DNA of 64,000 bases from Dentipellis sp. KUC8613 (taxonomy: Eukaryota; Basidiomycota; Agaricomycetes; Russulales; Hericiaceae): NCBI GenBank assembly GCA_002286715.1, contig NSJX01000037.1:62001-126000 (forward strand), read 5' to 3'. The notes under the pieces are model-generated. The model was given only the letters and a program-made list of their open reading frames with translations. It searched no databases and was not told the DNA's origin. Below are positions 48,501-59,114 of this stretch, one piece after another. Position 1 is the first letter of the stretch. Each line of letters starts with the position of its first letter. The translations under genes and the position numbers were made by a program.

Positions 48501-49162
48501 TGGCTATGGTCAAGTTGCAGAGCGACGCGGGGGTTTTGGATCTCGATGATTATGAGGAGCAGGAGGTCGAGGGGATGCTCGACATGGGGGAGGAGGGTTA
48601 TTCTGTGGACGCACCCGAGGGGATGCTTACCATGGCGGAGGAATTCGCGTTGATGGAGGAGGTTGAGGGGGTGCTCGACATTGCGGAGGAGGAAGAACCT
48701 GTCGAGGCTACCGAGGAGCTCGAATTCGCAGAATCTGAAGAGCCCGCACAGTTCATTGCTCCAGCTCGCACCACATTCTCCCCGAGACGACCCTCGCCTC
48801 TCAATCCTCTTCCCCTCACTCCACCCGCCACGCCTCCCACCGACGAATCTCTGTACGATCGCGACATTTCCATCCTCCGCACAGGCATCCTCGTCCGTCA
48901 AGCACTGCGCTCCTTCAACGCGCCCGTCCCTCAGGGTGACCCGGAGCACGACGTTGTGAAGCCTCCAGTGGAAAAGCTGCCTCTCGTCCGTCTCCCCTCG
49001 AAGCGCAAGGACGAGAACTATCCGTGGTCCCCTTCGAGCATCCCCGCTTTCGTCCCTTATTGCTGGCGATCTTCGAACCTGCTTGAGCATCCTTCGGGTT
49101 CCAGGATTCCTTCGCCGTCTCGCCTTCGCTACAGGGCAAAGGAAAGTTTCGATGATCTCTAG
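45561..49162 (+). CDS. Type I membrane coiled-coil protein, copy 2 (unknown function)
   Basis: Five exons (45561-46451, 46517-46599, about 46654-47882, 47933-48249, 48303-49162) encode about 1,120 residues. Order of parts: signal peptide (HLLILLFLQLFCTLSSLPL), glycosylatable outer domain of about 110 residues, one membrane span (LYILSIYISAMSLFIYLIYY), about 800 residues of near-continuous coiled coil, then a Pro-rich tail with RRPSPLNPLPLTPPATPP and DISILRTGILVRQALRSFNA. The layout is that of copy 1, and both copies keep open frames and the same splice sites, which argues that both are functional. The outer domain and the C-terminal tail are the best conserved parts between copies. Conserved in-frame sequence upstream (from Met 45450) leaves the start uncertain. 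It could be a membrane tether or scaffold; nothing in the sequence proves a link to mating beyond position. Confidence 0.85.
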
Positions 49163-49730
49163 GTGCGTTTTCGCCTCGATCTCGTTTCTATCGCGCATGC
49201 TGATTGTGGGTATGCGGTAGCCTGCTTTGTTATCCGATCTAATGTGTAGCACTCCATTCCAGCGGCTGTATCTCGAACTCGTCTTGGCCTCTTGTGAACT
49301 CCGACGGCGCTATCTCTGGCATTCTCTGCTGTTTTGTCCTTCTCGTCTCTGGATCTCGTCGTCCTGTATTCTCGAGCATTGTTCTGTTCTCGAGCGCTCT
49401 GTCAACCTTTATCTGTGCGTCTGCTCCGCCCGACGTCCTGTATCAATTAGCACATCATGTGTATCTTTGCTTCATTATAATCAATATCCATTAATTCAAC
49501 CGGGCTCCTGTGTAACACTGGCGTTTGTCTATTCAAGATAACCTTTGGCAACAACAGATGCCGGGCTAGGCATGGTATCCGTATGTCGTGGTGAGCCGAC
49601 CCACATGCTTTGACTCGAGCTTCTCTACAGGTTCGCTACTATGATGCCACGGCGCATGACCATGAGCGGAGCGGAATAGAATTCACTCGTGATGACTCGC
49701 GGAAGGTATGTGTTTCCCGATATGAAGATT
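49163..49730. other. Intergenic spacer
   Basis: This is the 3' region of coiled-coil copy 2 up to the inverted duplication. It is AT-richer than the coding DNA, and no gene is seen. Confidence 0.4.
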
Positions 49731-49975
49731 GTGCATTGAAGAACGAAAGTGCGCCCGCAGGCCCGCACAATAAAGTTATAGTATATGATAGTCCGACCGT
49801 CCCGCCCCAATTCCAATCTCTAATCCCTCGAGCCCGTATGCGTGATCGTGCATTCGAGAAATGGTGGTAGTTCATAGCGATGCAGAGATGGTATATGCTG
49901 TCAACACGGCATGGGTTAGCTATCCACGCCAATGGATGGAAGCATGAACGTACTGTGGGCCGCTCAGCCGCGCAC

Positions 49976-50098
49976 TCATGCGACGATGCAGTACGAGTGG
50001 CCGCCGCTGCCGCCGTCCTCGGCGTCGACGGGGACAGACGCCGTGGGCTCACGCTCGGCAGAGGTGGTGGTGAAGAAGGTGGTGGTGAAGGAGTCCAT
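49976..50098 (-). CDS. Lipopeptide mating-pheromone precursor 4
   Basis: This intronless gene encodes 40 residues, starting MDSFTTTFFTTTSAE and ending PVDAEDGGSGGHSYCIVA. It is the closest paralogue of precursor 1: same length, same CIVA box, same last 18 residues, differing mainly in residues 6-22. The flanking DNA is also shared, so genes 1 and 4 descend from one duplication now in opposite orientation. It lies 3' of coiled-coil copy 2 and converges on it. A TATAAAA box at about 50206-50200 lies about 105 bases upstream of the ATG. Confidence 0.95.
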   Translation of the reverse strand: MDSFTTTFFTTTSAEREPTASVPVDAEDGGSGGHSYCIVA

Positions 50099-50199
50099 TG
50101 CAGATGAGGATGGATGGATGAGCGAAGAGAGGACTTCGAAGACGAAAGGACGAAGGAAGAGTCGAATGAACTGAGGAAAGTCGGCCGGATGCAGGGGGC

Positions 50200-50477
50200 T
50201 TTTATACTCTCGAAGGCAGGATAGGAGAGGGGTCCTCGGTCAGTACGGCTAAGTGACGTCGAGTGCACGTTCCTGAACACTTACTCATTATGAAACCTCG
50301 TCTGCACGAATACAATAACGACGCGACAAAGCATAAGAGGTGCGCGGGCGGACCACTATGCCGAGCGGAACAGTGTACGGGTTCGTTCCTGCAAAGACAA
50401 TAAGGGTAGCCGAAGACATGAGTCGTCGTGCCTGCCTGTCTCGCCGGGAATCAAATGTCTTTGAAAAGACAATTAAG
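50200..50477 (-). promoter_or_regulatory. Pheromone gene 4 promoter: three ACAAT-type sites and TATA box
   Basis: ACAATAA lies at 50312-50318, ACAATAAG at 50397-50404 and ACAATTAAG at 50469-50477, about 215, 300 and 371 bases upstream of the ATG. The TATA box is at about 50206-50200. The spacing is almost the same as in pheromone gene 1. Confidence 0.65.
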
Positions 50478-50632
50478 ACTCGGCACGAGATCGTCAAAAT
50501 GGGCCAGAGGGCAGAAGGTTAATCGATGATTAGGTGGGGGTCGTCGGTGATGCCGAGGAGTGTTCATCTTGAGATCTTGGCTGGTGCATTGTAGATGAAA
50601 GAGATCGCTACCGATACTGCTGCCGCCCGAGA

Positions 50633-51489
50633 ATGAAAGCTGCGGAATCACTTCAGCAAGAAGTTTCAGAGCTCAGGTTGGCCTGATCAACAGAGATGAT
50701 TGAACACATTTGAACGAAACATGGAGATTCAGGCTGCGCCTTCAGGGGACATGTGTCAATATCTTCTGATTCCAGCGTGCAAACGGATGGGACATGCCTC
50801 GAATATATCCAATAGAGGCCGAATGCCACTCATGCCAGGGTCCAGACCGATCTAATCGACCGGTATCCCCGCAGACACCTACAACTTGGATGGCAAGAGC
50901 TAGACTTTCGATTGACGGGACCGAGAGATATCTGCCGGATCCGGACGGCCTTGCACTGGCAGATCGTCGTCCGACGCAGGAAACGGACAGCACGCTGGGT
51001 ACGAGCTGGATGTGAGATGTCGGTGTGGCGTATTGGACTCAAAAGATGATTCTGGCTGGTGAGGTCGCCTCAAAACGTCACGAGGCAGCGTAGGTCCAAC
51101 CTGTGGCAATGGCTGTGCACTGACTGCGTCGCCATCAGCCGACGTTCTCTGGCAAGGTTGGTAGATGAGGGAACAGCCCTGTCTACGCATGATGCAAGCA
51201 TTCTTTTCGGTGTTGAATCACTTTCCTGGGAGGTTGATTGATGGATGCAGCAGAGTATGAAGCGCCTCATTCATGAAGATAGTTCAGTGCAACAGAGGCA
51301 TGAAGTGGAGGATACCTTCTATACAAAAAAATCTGTAAGTGAGCCTATTTTTTAATGTCTATAATTGCCATTACTTAGGTATTCTCCTGTCTACCCACAC
51401 ATGAATTTCAGTCTTTATATTACAGCTATGTATACAATTCACTTCTAAACTGCTTCACATGTGCTCTAAGTTATACAAATGATGCATAG
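50633..51489. other. Intergenic spacer, entering the CpG-depleted tract
   Basis: No gene is seen. CpG content is ordinary up to 51264 and then falls abruptly; the last 225 bases before the DDB1 stop contain none. Confidence 0.45.
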
Positions 51490-54449
51490 TCAATGTAAGG
51501 CCTGAAGATTCTCTAACACATGTCTGATATCCCCTTGTTTCATGTCCAGCTTCTCTGCCTCATTCCCACCTCCCATGATTTTCTGCATATCTGCTGAAGA
51601 GGATGCATATGTCAAGAACTGCTCCAAAAAGTCACCATCAAGGAAGCCATAAGCAGCTTCAGCATCAGTCTTCCCATATCCACCAACTGGTGCTCTCCAT
51701 CTGAAATTCAAATGAGTAAGGATAATCATGAGTGGCAAATGATTGGAAACCTACCTGATATGCTTTGTACCAGTGATGTCTTCTTTTATCCTGCTCAAAT
51801 TGCGCTGAAGTGCAGACATATGCAAGGCAAGCTCTTGCTCCATGTCAATAATGCAGCCAATCCTGCCTGAAGAAGTGAAGAAAAAGGTCTTGAGCCTCAA
51901 TTTGTTGTCCTGGGAAGGATCTTGTGCATGCCAGTCACCTTTATAATGTCAACACATGGTTCATCACAAATTTCACTAGAAAACACTTACTGAAGATGAA
52001 TTTGTTGATCAAGTCATCCAGGTGATAACTTCCATCCCTGTCAAGAATTCTCCTGGCCTCAACATTTTGGACTGTAAATGAGAAGAGGTTGCAGTCACTC
52101 TGATAAAATGCTCATCAGTAAGATATGATTAGAGGGGAAAATGGCACCTACAGTTGCACCAATAAGACTGGTATTGCTCCACATCTCAAGGGCAACAGGT
52201 CCCAAAGGGCCATAATCTCTTGCCACAGTCTCCAGCCCTTTCTCACCTCTTTCAGCCTTGAAGTCTAGGATTGACACAGAGCTGACAGCATCTCCAGTAG
52301 CCAGACTAGACCCATGAGATGACAGGCTTGTCACAAAGAAGTTGTGAGTCCATTTGGATAGCATCTCTACCTGCAGCTTGTCACCACTCTTCACCTGGTA
52401 AATGACAACCTACACCAAGTATCAATTATGCTTCTCAAAAATATATGGCCAGGTTCACTCACAGATGAATTGATAGCAACTGCCAGGTAGCCATCTAGAG
52501 AAGACATGGCATAGATGCAGCCAACAACAGAAGTGGATGCCACTTCCTCCAAGGTCATGAGCCCACTAGCAGGAGACTTGGTTGCAGCAACTGTGACAAG
52601 CCTGCCTTGAGAAGGCTCAGTCTCATCATTTTGATAAGTGACAGTGCCAAGGAAATAGTATGAAGCTGGTTTGTCTCCAATCTGCAAAGAATGGACAGCT
52701 GTGATTTCCTCATTGTCACTGCATTCAAACTGAGCCAGATCTGCATAGCTTTGAGAATATTGTGATTACATAAAAATACATAAGTACTCACTATCAAAGG
52801 TTGTGTCATCAAAAATAATAAATTTGCTCTTGACTTGCTCTTGTTCTCCAATACTGCTGGGCTCAGAATGTACACATGCCACCCCAAAAGTTCTACCAAT
52901 TGGATCATGTGCAATTCTCCTGGGATTATCCAGTCCTAGAGGTATCTAAATTATGATCAGTTTAAATGCATGAAATATAATATGCAGCACATACTGTTTG
53001 AATATGCATCTTGTCAAGATCCTGAACTGAGCCAATAACAAGACCATGCTGAGTCATAGTTGCAAGGCAGGAATTCCAGTAAGGAGTATGCAAGTGACAA
53101 CTAGATGATGAATCCTGCAAAAGAAAGAAAAAGGTCAGCAAAGGCTACCATCTCAAGTTAATATCATACCTTCAGCAAAACAGGTGAATTTTGGAACCTC
53201 CCATTATTCCAGAACAACACAGCTGCCCTACTCCCAGAAGCAAAGACCATTGGCTTGTCTTCAGACCCACAAGCAGTAAGTGTAACAGGAGCAGCACCCA
53301 AAGAAGTGACTCTGCAATCCTTCAGTTCTTGATTGAGGAAGGAGTAAGACAATACAGTCCCATCAGCAAGACCAACAAGGAGGTAGGGCTGGTACTCCAG
53401 AGGCTTGAGTTTCCGATCTGCACCCAGGTTGTGAAGCAAGACTGATCTTGGCAAGGCAGGGAGGGTGACACCCACACAGACAGGCATGAGATAGGAATCT
53501 GCACTGGTGAGAGAGAGAACCTCAACAGAGTTAGTGTCCCAGAATCCCACCACAGCATAAGGTGAGTATGGCTTGTTGTCAACAGGGCTGCAAGAAATCA
53601 CAGCAATCTCATGATCAAATTTCTTGCTCCTGAGATGATAGAATTAGATACAATCAGAAAATTTCCATGTAAGAGGCTTACCCAATTTCATGGAACTGAT
53701 AAGTATCATCTAGCCTCAAGACAACTAGCCTCCCTCCTTCAAATGCCAGCAAAATCTGACTTGGATTGATTGAAGCATGCAGGATAGAGCTCTCTCCAAC
53801 AGGATCCCACTTGCTGATGGTGGTATAAACTTGCAGGGCTTCATCAAACTCTAGAAGAATAACCTGAGTGGCAGTGACCTGAATAACATAACCAGAATCC
53901 TCATAAGAGGTAGTTGTGCTCCCTGGCTTCTTGGTACGCTTGGCAATGTTGCCTACAGTCAATGTGGGTGATACAGTAGAAAAGCCAGAAGTGGATGCAT
54001 CAGCATATGAGACAGTATCTGGACTGCTGAGATGGAAAAATGAGGCCTCAAATCCATCAGATGCCAATAAGAAAGCATCATCCCTGAATATTTGTTAGCT
54101 ACAATGCCAAAAGCCATGATAAGTGAGAGACTCACAGATCCACATATCTTCTTCTGAGAGGCCACATATGTGTGAAGTTGGCCAAGCCCTCAATCACAGC
54201 CTGCTCATGGAAGTCAGCACCATTTCTGATGACCCTCAGGCTCCCAGTGTTCTTCATGCCAGAGCAGGTGACAATGTGAGGCTAGAAAGATTGTCTGTCA
54301 AATGAGGGAAAAATAATACCCAGAAATATACATACCTGACCACTATCATCAGTATCAACAACTGCAGCATCCAAGATGGGTGCAATATTCTTCCATGTAT
54401 CCAGAACCTCCAGGTACTGTCCCTTGGCAGCAATGACACAGCCCTCACT
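51265..54449. other. CpG-depleted tract covering the 3' two thirds of DDB1
   Basis: Read base by base, this interval of about 3.2 kb contains only three CpG dinucleotides (51803, 53414, 53937), with TpG and CpA plentiful. Both edges are sharp: CpG at 51263 on one side and several from 54450 on the other. The right edge falls inside an exon. The coding frame is intact through the tract, and arginines in the part checked use AGA/AGG codons. Confidence 0.92.
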
Positions 54450-55981
54450 CGGCCTGATGTCGACTGTCCCTTTTCCTTTGCTGCTCGACATGAGGCTACT
54501 CGGGGGCATTGTTCGCACTTCAGGAGTAATCGCTAGTGTCGGTGCATCTATGCCAGACTGGGGAGACTGGAGCACGTGTAAAAGCTGCGAGTCCCCCGCG
54601 TGTGAACCGAGGAAAAGCATTTGCGCAGTGAGATAGGTCAACGACGTGGGAGCAGACACCTGGAAACATATTTCAGTAAGATTGCATCGACAGCAATAGA
54701 GACGCCTTACTTGACCAAGCGGAAGTAGGATGAGACCGTGCGTCGGTAACAGATCTAAAGACAGCAGTGCAAGTCGGCCGTACGCGTCACCTAGGAAATA
54801 GCGGGAACCCTCGTCATTCGCCGTACACCACCTTCAAAACTTCGTTAGCATGCGCGAGACGACAATACCGTAAAAACACCTACGCCGTCACCTCACTCCA
54901 TGGCCACTCCACCGATGCAGTAGCCTTTCTCCTCTTGACCTCCCTTTCCTTCTGCCTCTCCTTCGCTCCGGCCGACGTCTTGGGATCCTTCAACTGTTTG
55001 TCGAGTCTCTTCTGCTTGCCCCTGTACTTCTCCTGCCATTCTCGGGAAGCCAGTTCATACAGCAAGATCTTGCGCCCGCCGAGGATCAGCACGCCGCCGG
55101 AAAAGGAATCGTCGTCGTCTTCAGCATCGCTGGACTCGGGTTGCGTCGAAGGGAGCGCGGGAACAGTGATCAGCGCAGGAGGGAATTCACTGAGTGGGAA
55201 ACTCGAAGTCGATAATGACGTGGGAGCAAGTATGAGCGACGAGCTTCGGGATAGCTCGTACTGAGAAATGTGGAGGTCGTGAGCGACCAGCTGCATGCGC
55301 TGATGATGATCCACGTGTAGAACAGCGATGACATGATGATCAACGCTCTGGGATATGATTGCGAGCGAGAGGATGTTGAACTCGGATACTCTGAGTGGAA
55401 TGAGGATCGATTAGGAATTGACTCGGTAGCATATAGCGAGTTGGAAAGCATACGTGACATCGACCTCCTGCTTGAATTTCCCGTCATCGAACACGAGAAC
55501 CTTGAGTTTTCCCACGTAGCAGCTCGCTAGAGCGACGTCTCCTGAAGGCGAAACGACGACATCGTGGAAGAACTCGGCATGGCGGAGAGAACCACGCTCC
55601 TGGAGGTCGACGACTCGCAGTCTCGACAAAGCACCTTCACCACTAGGAGAGACACTGTAAGAGAGGATAGCAAGCTTGGGTTCCGGATGATCTGTCATGA
55701 CAATCACATTGTCTTTGCCGCTCTAGATATTCGAGGTGAGTATATGCTGAGAAGTCCATATGATCATGACATACGCCGGTGGGCAGAACTTTCAAAGATG
55801 CGACACGACCCCAAACTTCGGCCGTGCATTCGTGATGAAGCCCCTCCGGACGAGCGGAGTAGACCTCCAACCGATTGGTTTTGGCGACGACGAGGTGAAC
55901 CAGGGTCTTGTCCCCTGTAAGATGACATCTGACAGAGGCAGCGACGGATGAAGGCTGATGAAAGGTGGATACAACCTTCAT
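51490..55981 (-). CDS. DDB1: DDB1: damaged-DNA-binding protein 1, CUL4 ubiquitin-ligase adaptor
   Basis: The gene starts at 55981 (MKVVSTFHQPSSVAASVRCH) and ends at 51490 (VLENLQALH), in about 14 exons, giving roughly 1,100 residues, the usual size. The N-terminal propeller (MMS1_N) is recognisable in LVVAKTNRLEVYSARPEGL. QMLFLGSHAGDSQLLHVLQ, APILDAAVVDTDDSGQ and TCSG...GSLRVIRNG correspond to well-conserved DDB1 segments. The C-terminal CPSF_A part shows GLDNPRRIAHDPIGRTFGV, SKFIIFDDTTFD and GFLDGDFLEQFL. An insert of about 50 mostly basic residues (EWQEKYRGKQKRLDKQ onward, near 55040) interrupts the first propeller region. The protein links substrate receptors to CUL4 in the nucleus for DNA repair and chromatin control. 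In Neurospora its counterpart (DIM-8) acts in heterochromatin formation. From about 54450 to the stop the gene is almost free of CpG, unlike its 5' part. Confidence 0.92.
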
Positions 55982-56315
55982 GATGGGCGTTGATATGAAT
56001 AAGAACTCGGCTATAGAGATGTTGTTACAGGTGCAGTGAGCTGTTGCAGACCGCAGTCGTCGTCGCCGACGCTACCCCGGACTCGCAAACGGCGGCGGCG
56101 GAGGCTTTCCCGATGACATAGACGTCCCACGCCCGGGCCGTACGGTCCGACTACACTCTGGGACATATGCCAGTCACTATCCTCTCTGCCGATTGCCTTA
56201 CACCTCGGAAGACCATAAAGCTTTCCATTTGGCGCTCCTATAATCTATGTCACAATATCTGATCGCTTGTATATTACACCTGTACATAATTTCGGTATCA
56301 CGACATCGAACATCC
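55982..56315. other. Short intergenic spacer
   Basis: This separates the DDB1 start from the stop of the dioxygenase gene; both genes are on the minus strand. It contains a short GGC run near 56090 and nothing else of note. Confidence 0.5.
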
Positions 56316-57545
56316 TTACTGGAACTTGCGCTTGAGTTCTTCGACCTCCTCAATCGTCGGCAAGACAAAATTGTACGTCCACACCCACACACGACCAGTA
56401 CTGACTTCGCCATCCTTGAAGCCCATCTCGGCCCACTTCGCGGGATCGCGCTCTTCGGTGAGCTGACATACGAGGGACTTCTTCGTGGCGAAGACAGGAT
56501 CTGTGCCTAGGAAAGGCGAATGCGAGGGGTACAGTGCACTGGTCAAGCTGCAAATGGACTTAGCCAGCCTCAAAGACTCGGTGAAGAAGGAACGTACTCG
56601 TCATAGCCAGGGGCGGTGAGCATGAAGTGTATATGCGAGGAGCGGTGAGGGTGCCGCCCGAGCGCACGCAGCATGTCTCCTACCGGGCCATCATCGGGCT
56701 GTCCGACGTCAGATGGACGACAGTGCGCGAGTGTAATGAGACTTACAATGCCGTATGCAGTGGGCAACTTGCCGCGATAGCAGAAGTCGCCAGAGGGCTC
56801 TGCGACGATCCGGGCGCGATCATTCGCTGCCTCGCGTCCGGGATACTGGACATCATAAATGCCATCTCCGTCTGCTTGCCACTACAAAAGGCTCTATATA
56901 AGCAATAGTCAATCTGAATAAACGAAAGCACGTACAACTTCAGCTTTGGCTCCCTTGATGCCTTCACCTTTAGTATTCTTTATCGTCGCCTTGAAGAACA
57001 GCGGCTCTCCGATGGTATCCGGGCTGGCGATAGACGAGCCGGACGGCTTCTCGGGCGCATCTTTAGTCAGGAACGGGCCCTCCTCGCAGCTGTCCGTGCA
57101 CCCTGGTGGCTTGGGATGGTTCAGCTCATCAAGGAGCGCGCTGATGCCGAGACAGTCGCTGAGGAGCACGAACTCGTTCTTGAAGTCCGTGCTCTCCTTG
57201 CCCGCGCGCGTGAGGAACTCGACCGTGCGCACCCATTCATCGTGCGACGGACGCGTGTCACGGCAGAAGGCGTGCAGGTGCTTGACGAGCCCGGTGAAGA
57301 GCTGCAGCGTGCGTGGGTCCGGGCACAGTTGCTCATGCAGCTGGTTCACGTGGTCGGTAATGGTGTAGTCTGTGCCCTCCTGTGGGTGCGGACGTTAAGC
57401 GGACACACAGAGACAGTGTAGATGACGAGGGACGCACTCGGAAGTCACGCTCTAGCGGCAGGTCCTTCGGGATTTCGTGCTCGAGCTGCGCACGGATGGC
57501 TTTCCCGACAAGCAGGGGATCCTTCATCTGTGAAGCGGACGCCAT
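56316..57545 (-). CDS. Intradiol ring-cleavage dioxygenase (catechol/hydroxyquinol 1,2-dioxygenase)
   Basis: About five exons encode roughly 310-320 residues. The N-terminal helical domain typical of catechol 1,2-dioxygenases is present (LHEQLCPDPRTLQLFTGLVK, FLTRAGKESTDFKNEFVLLS). The catalytic domain follows with EGPFLTKDAPEKPSG, the segment QADGDGIYDVQY holding the first iron-ligand Tyr, LPTAYGI holding the second, and GDMLRALGRHPHRSSHIHFM holding the His-x-His ligands. The C-terminus ends EEVEELKRKFQ. The enzyme opens catechol or 1,2,4-trihydroxybenzene between the hydroxyls with Fe(III), feeding the 3-oxoadipate pathway of lignin-derived aromatics. No signal peptide is seen, so it is intracellular. 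The start at 57545 is the first Met of the open frame (MASASQMKDPLLVGKAIRAQ). The GRHPHR context suggests the hydroxyquinol type, but the substrate is not certain. Confidence 0.92.
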
Positions 57546-59114
57546 GGCTGTAGACTGGTTGGAGGCTGCTGGGTACCGATGGTGCTGAGATTACACGCTA
57601 TCTTAAGGGGTTTATATACGTTCAGCGCAAGAAGTCCCGGACCGCTTGTGATGGGTGGGTTCGAGTCGAGTCGAGGCGGCACGGCTTTCACACAGCGCGA
57701 GCAACTTGACTAACAGAATGGGAGATACTATCAGACGTCAAATCGCAGTGCGGCAAAGGGGAACACATACAGACGCGCTGTTGTTGTGTTTTGCCGGGTG
57801 CCAGCCCGTGTTGTCAGCTGGTCTCCTCCTGATCGTGGACTCAGGTGCGACGGGTCGGCGACATTCTTGGCCATTGCTTCACACGAACTCGAGGGCGTGA
57901 AGGCCACGCTCGGGGTTTGGGAGACTTGGGTGAACATTCATCATTCCAGTCACGAATTGACAGGCTAGTCGCGCTCATGCTGGCAATGTGGACGCTAAGC
58001 TCAACGCTGAGAAGACAGGCTCGATTTTAGTGAGGCTCGGCGGTTTATGTGGGTAGACACTAACGAGGCAACCTTGTTGCAATGCATTCACCGGGTAACA
58101 TCGCTTTGTCCTGAATATGCGTTAAGGGAACAGAGACTGGCAGAGTGTGTGCGGGCCATGACAGACACGAGGTGGTCGGAAGAGCAGAGTAAGTCGCGTT
58201 CTCTCCGGCTCTTGATTTGATTTGCCGTAAGCACTTTCCGTTCCGCCACCACCTCAAAGTGTCAAAATCAGCCCCATAGACAGACCACCGCTGCTCATTC
58301 TTTATCTATGAGGTCTATCAACTTTTGTTGAGACGAACTCCAGTGCTTTGATTAAGAGTATAACACTAACCACGCTGGAAGCGTATGTAGCCATAGCTAT
58401 AGATACTTGGTGAGTCGAACAACCTCATTTTGAACCTCTCCATCCAACTCTCCCGGGCATTTCGGCTAGATGGCAGCAGACCACTGGGAATACAGTCACT
58501 TGCATACTTTGCGTAGGCCAACTATGCGGCGATAACAACTCGAGCACCTAGATGGAGGACGGACTATCAGTAACTCCGTGGCACTGGGCCTTTCAGCCTC
58601 TATCGTTGCGGTATGTTTATTACCAAGGTGCACAAGCATCCTGTCGGACCTCCGATGCGACGACAACTTCGGGCAACAACGCTGGCAAGAGGCTCACGAG
58701 GACAGCTAGCACGCGGTCCTTATGTGGCGGTGGGTCACGGTGGGAGGGCGCCTTATCTGCATAAGTTAGTACCTCCTCGACTAATAGACTCCAGGGCGCC
58801 TCATGAATCGAGGTAAAGGAATGCCTCATGCTCTTGCTCATTCTTCGGACGAGCAGCCGTGCCAATTTTCATTCGTACTGATGACTGTTATCTCAGGCCT
58901 CTCGAAGACATATCTATCGCACTTCACGAGCAATTCATGAACTTCTATGACCGCTCCGCTCGACTGCTTCTTGAATTCTCGACCGCGTGATGTCCCCTGA
59001 GGGCCGCTTCGACCCTCATGATCACGATGAACAGTACCGTATTCTATACGGCTTCGAGGTCCTCCCTATATAGCCAGACGATCTCCAATGTAGCAACCTG
59101 AACACGGATCAGTC
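57546..59114. other. Intergenic region
   Basis: This is the divergent promoter space of the dioxygenase and glycosidase-like genes. No ORF shows family features, and no repeat was noticed. Confidence 0.4.

Larger units (their letters stand above)
49731..50632 (-). repeat. Inverted segmental duplication, copy B (carries pheromone gene 4)
   Basis: This is the reverse-complement partner of 17815-18738 and includes the promoter, coding region and 3' flank of the pheromone gene. Limits are approximate; similarity fades upstream of about 50632 and ends at about 49731. Confidence 0.85.
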
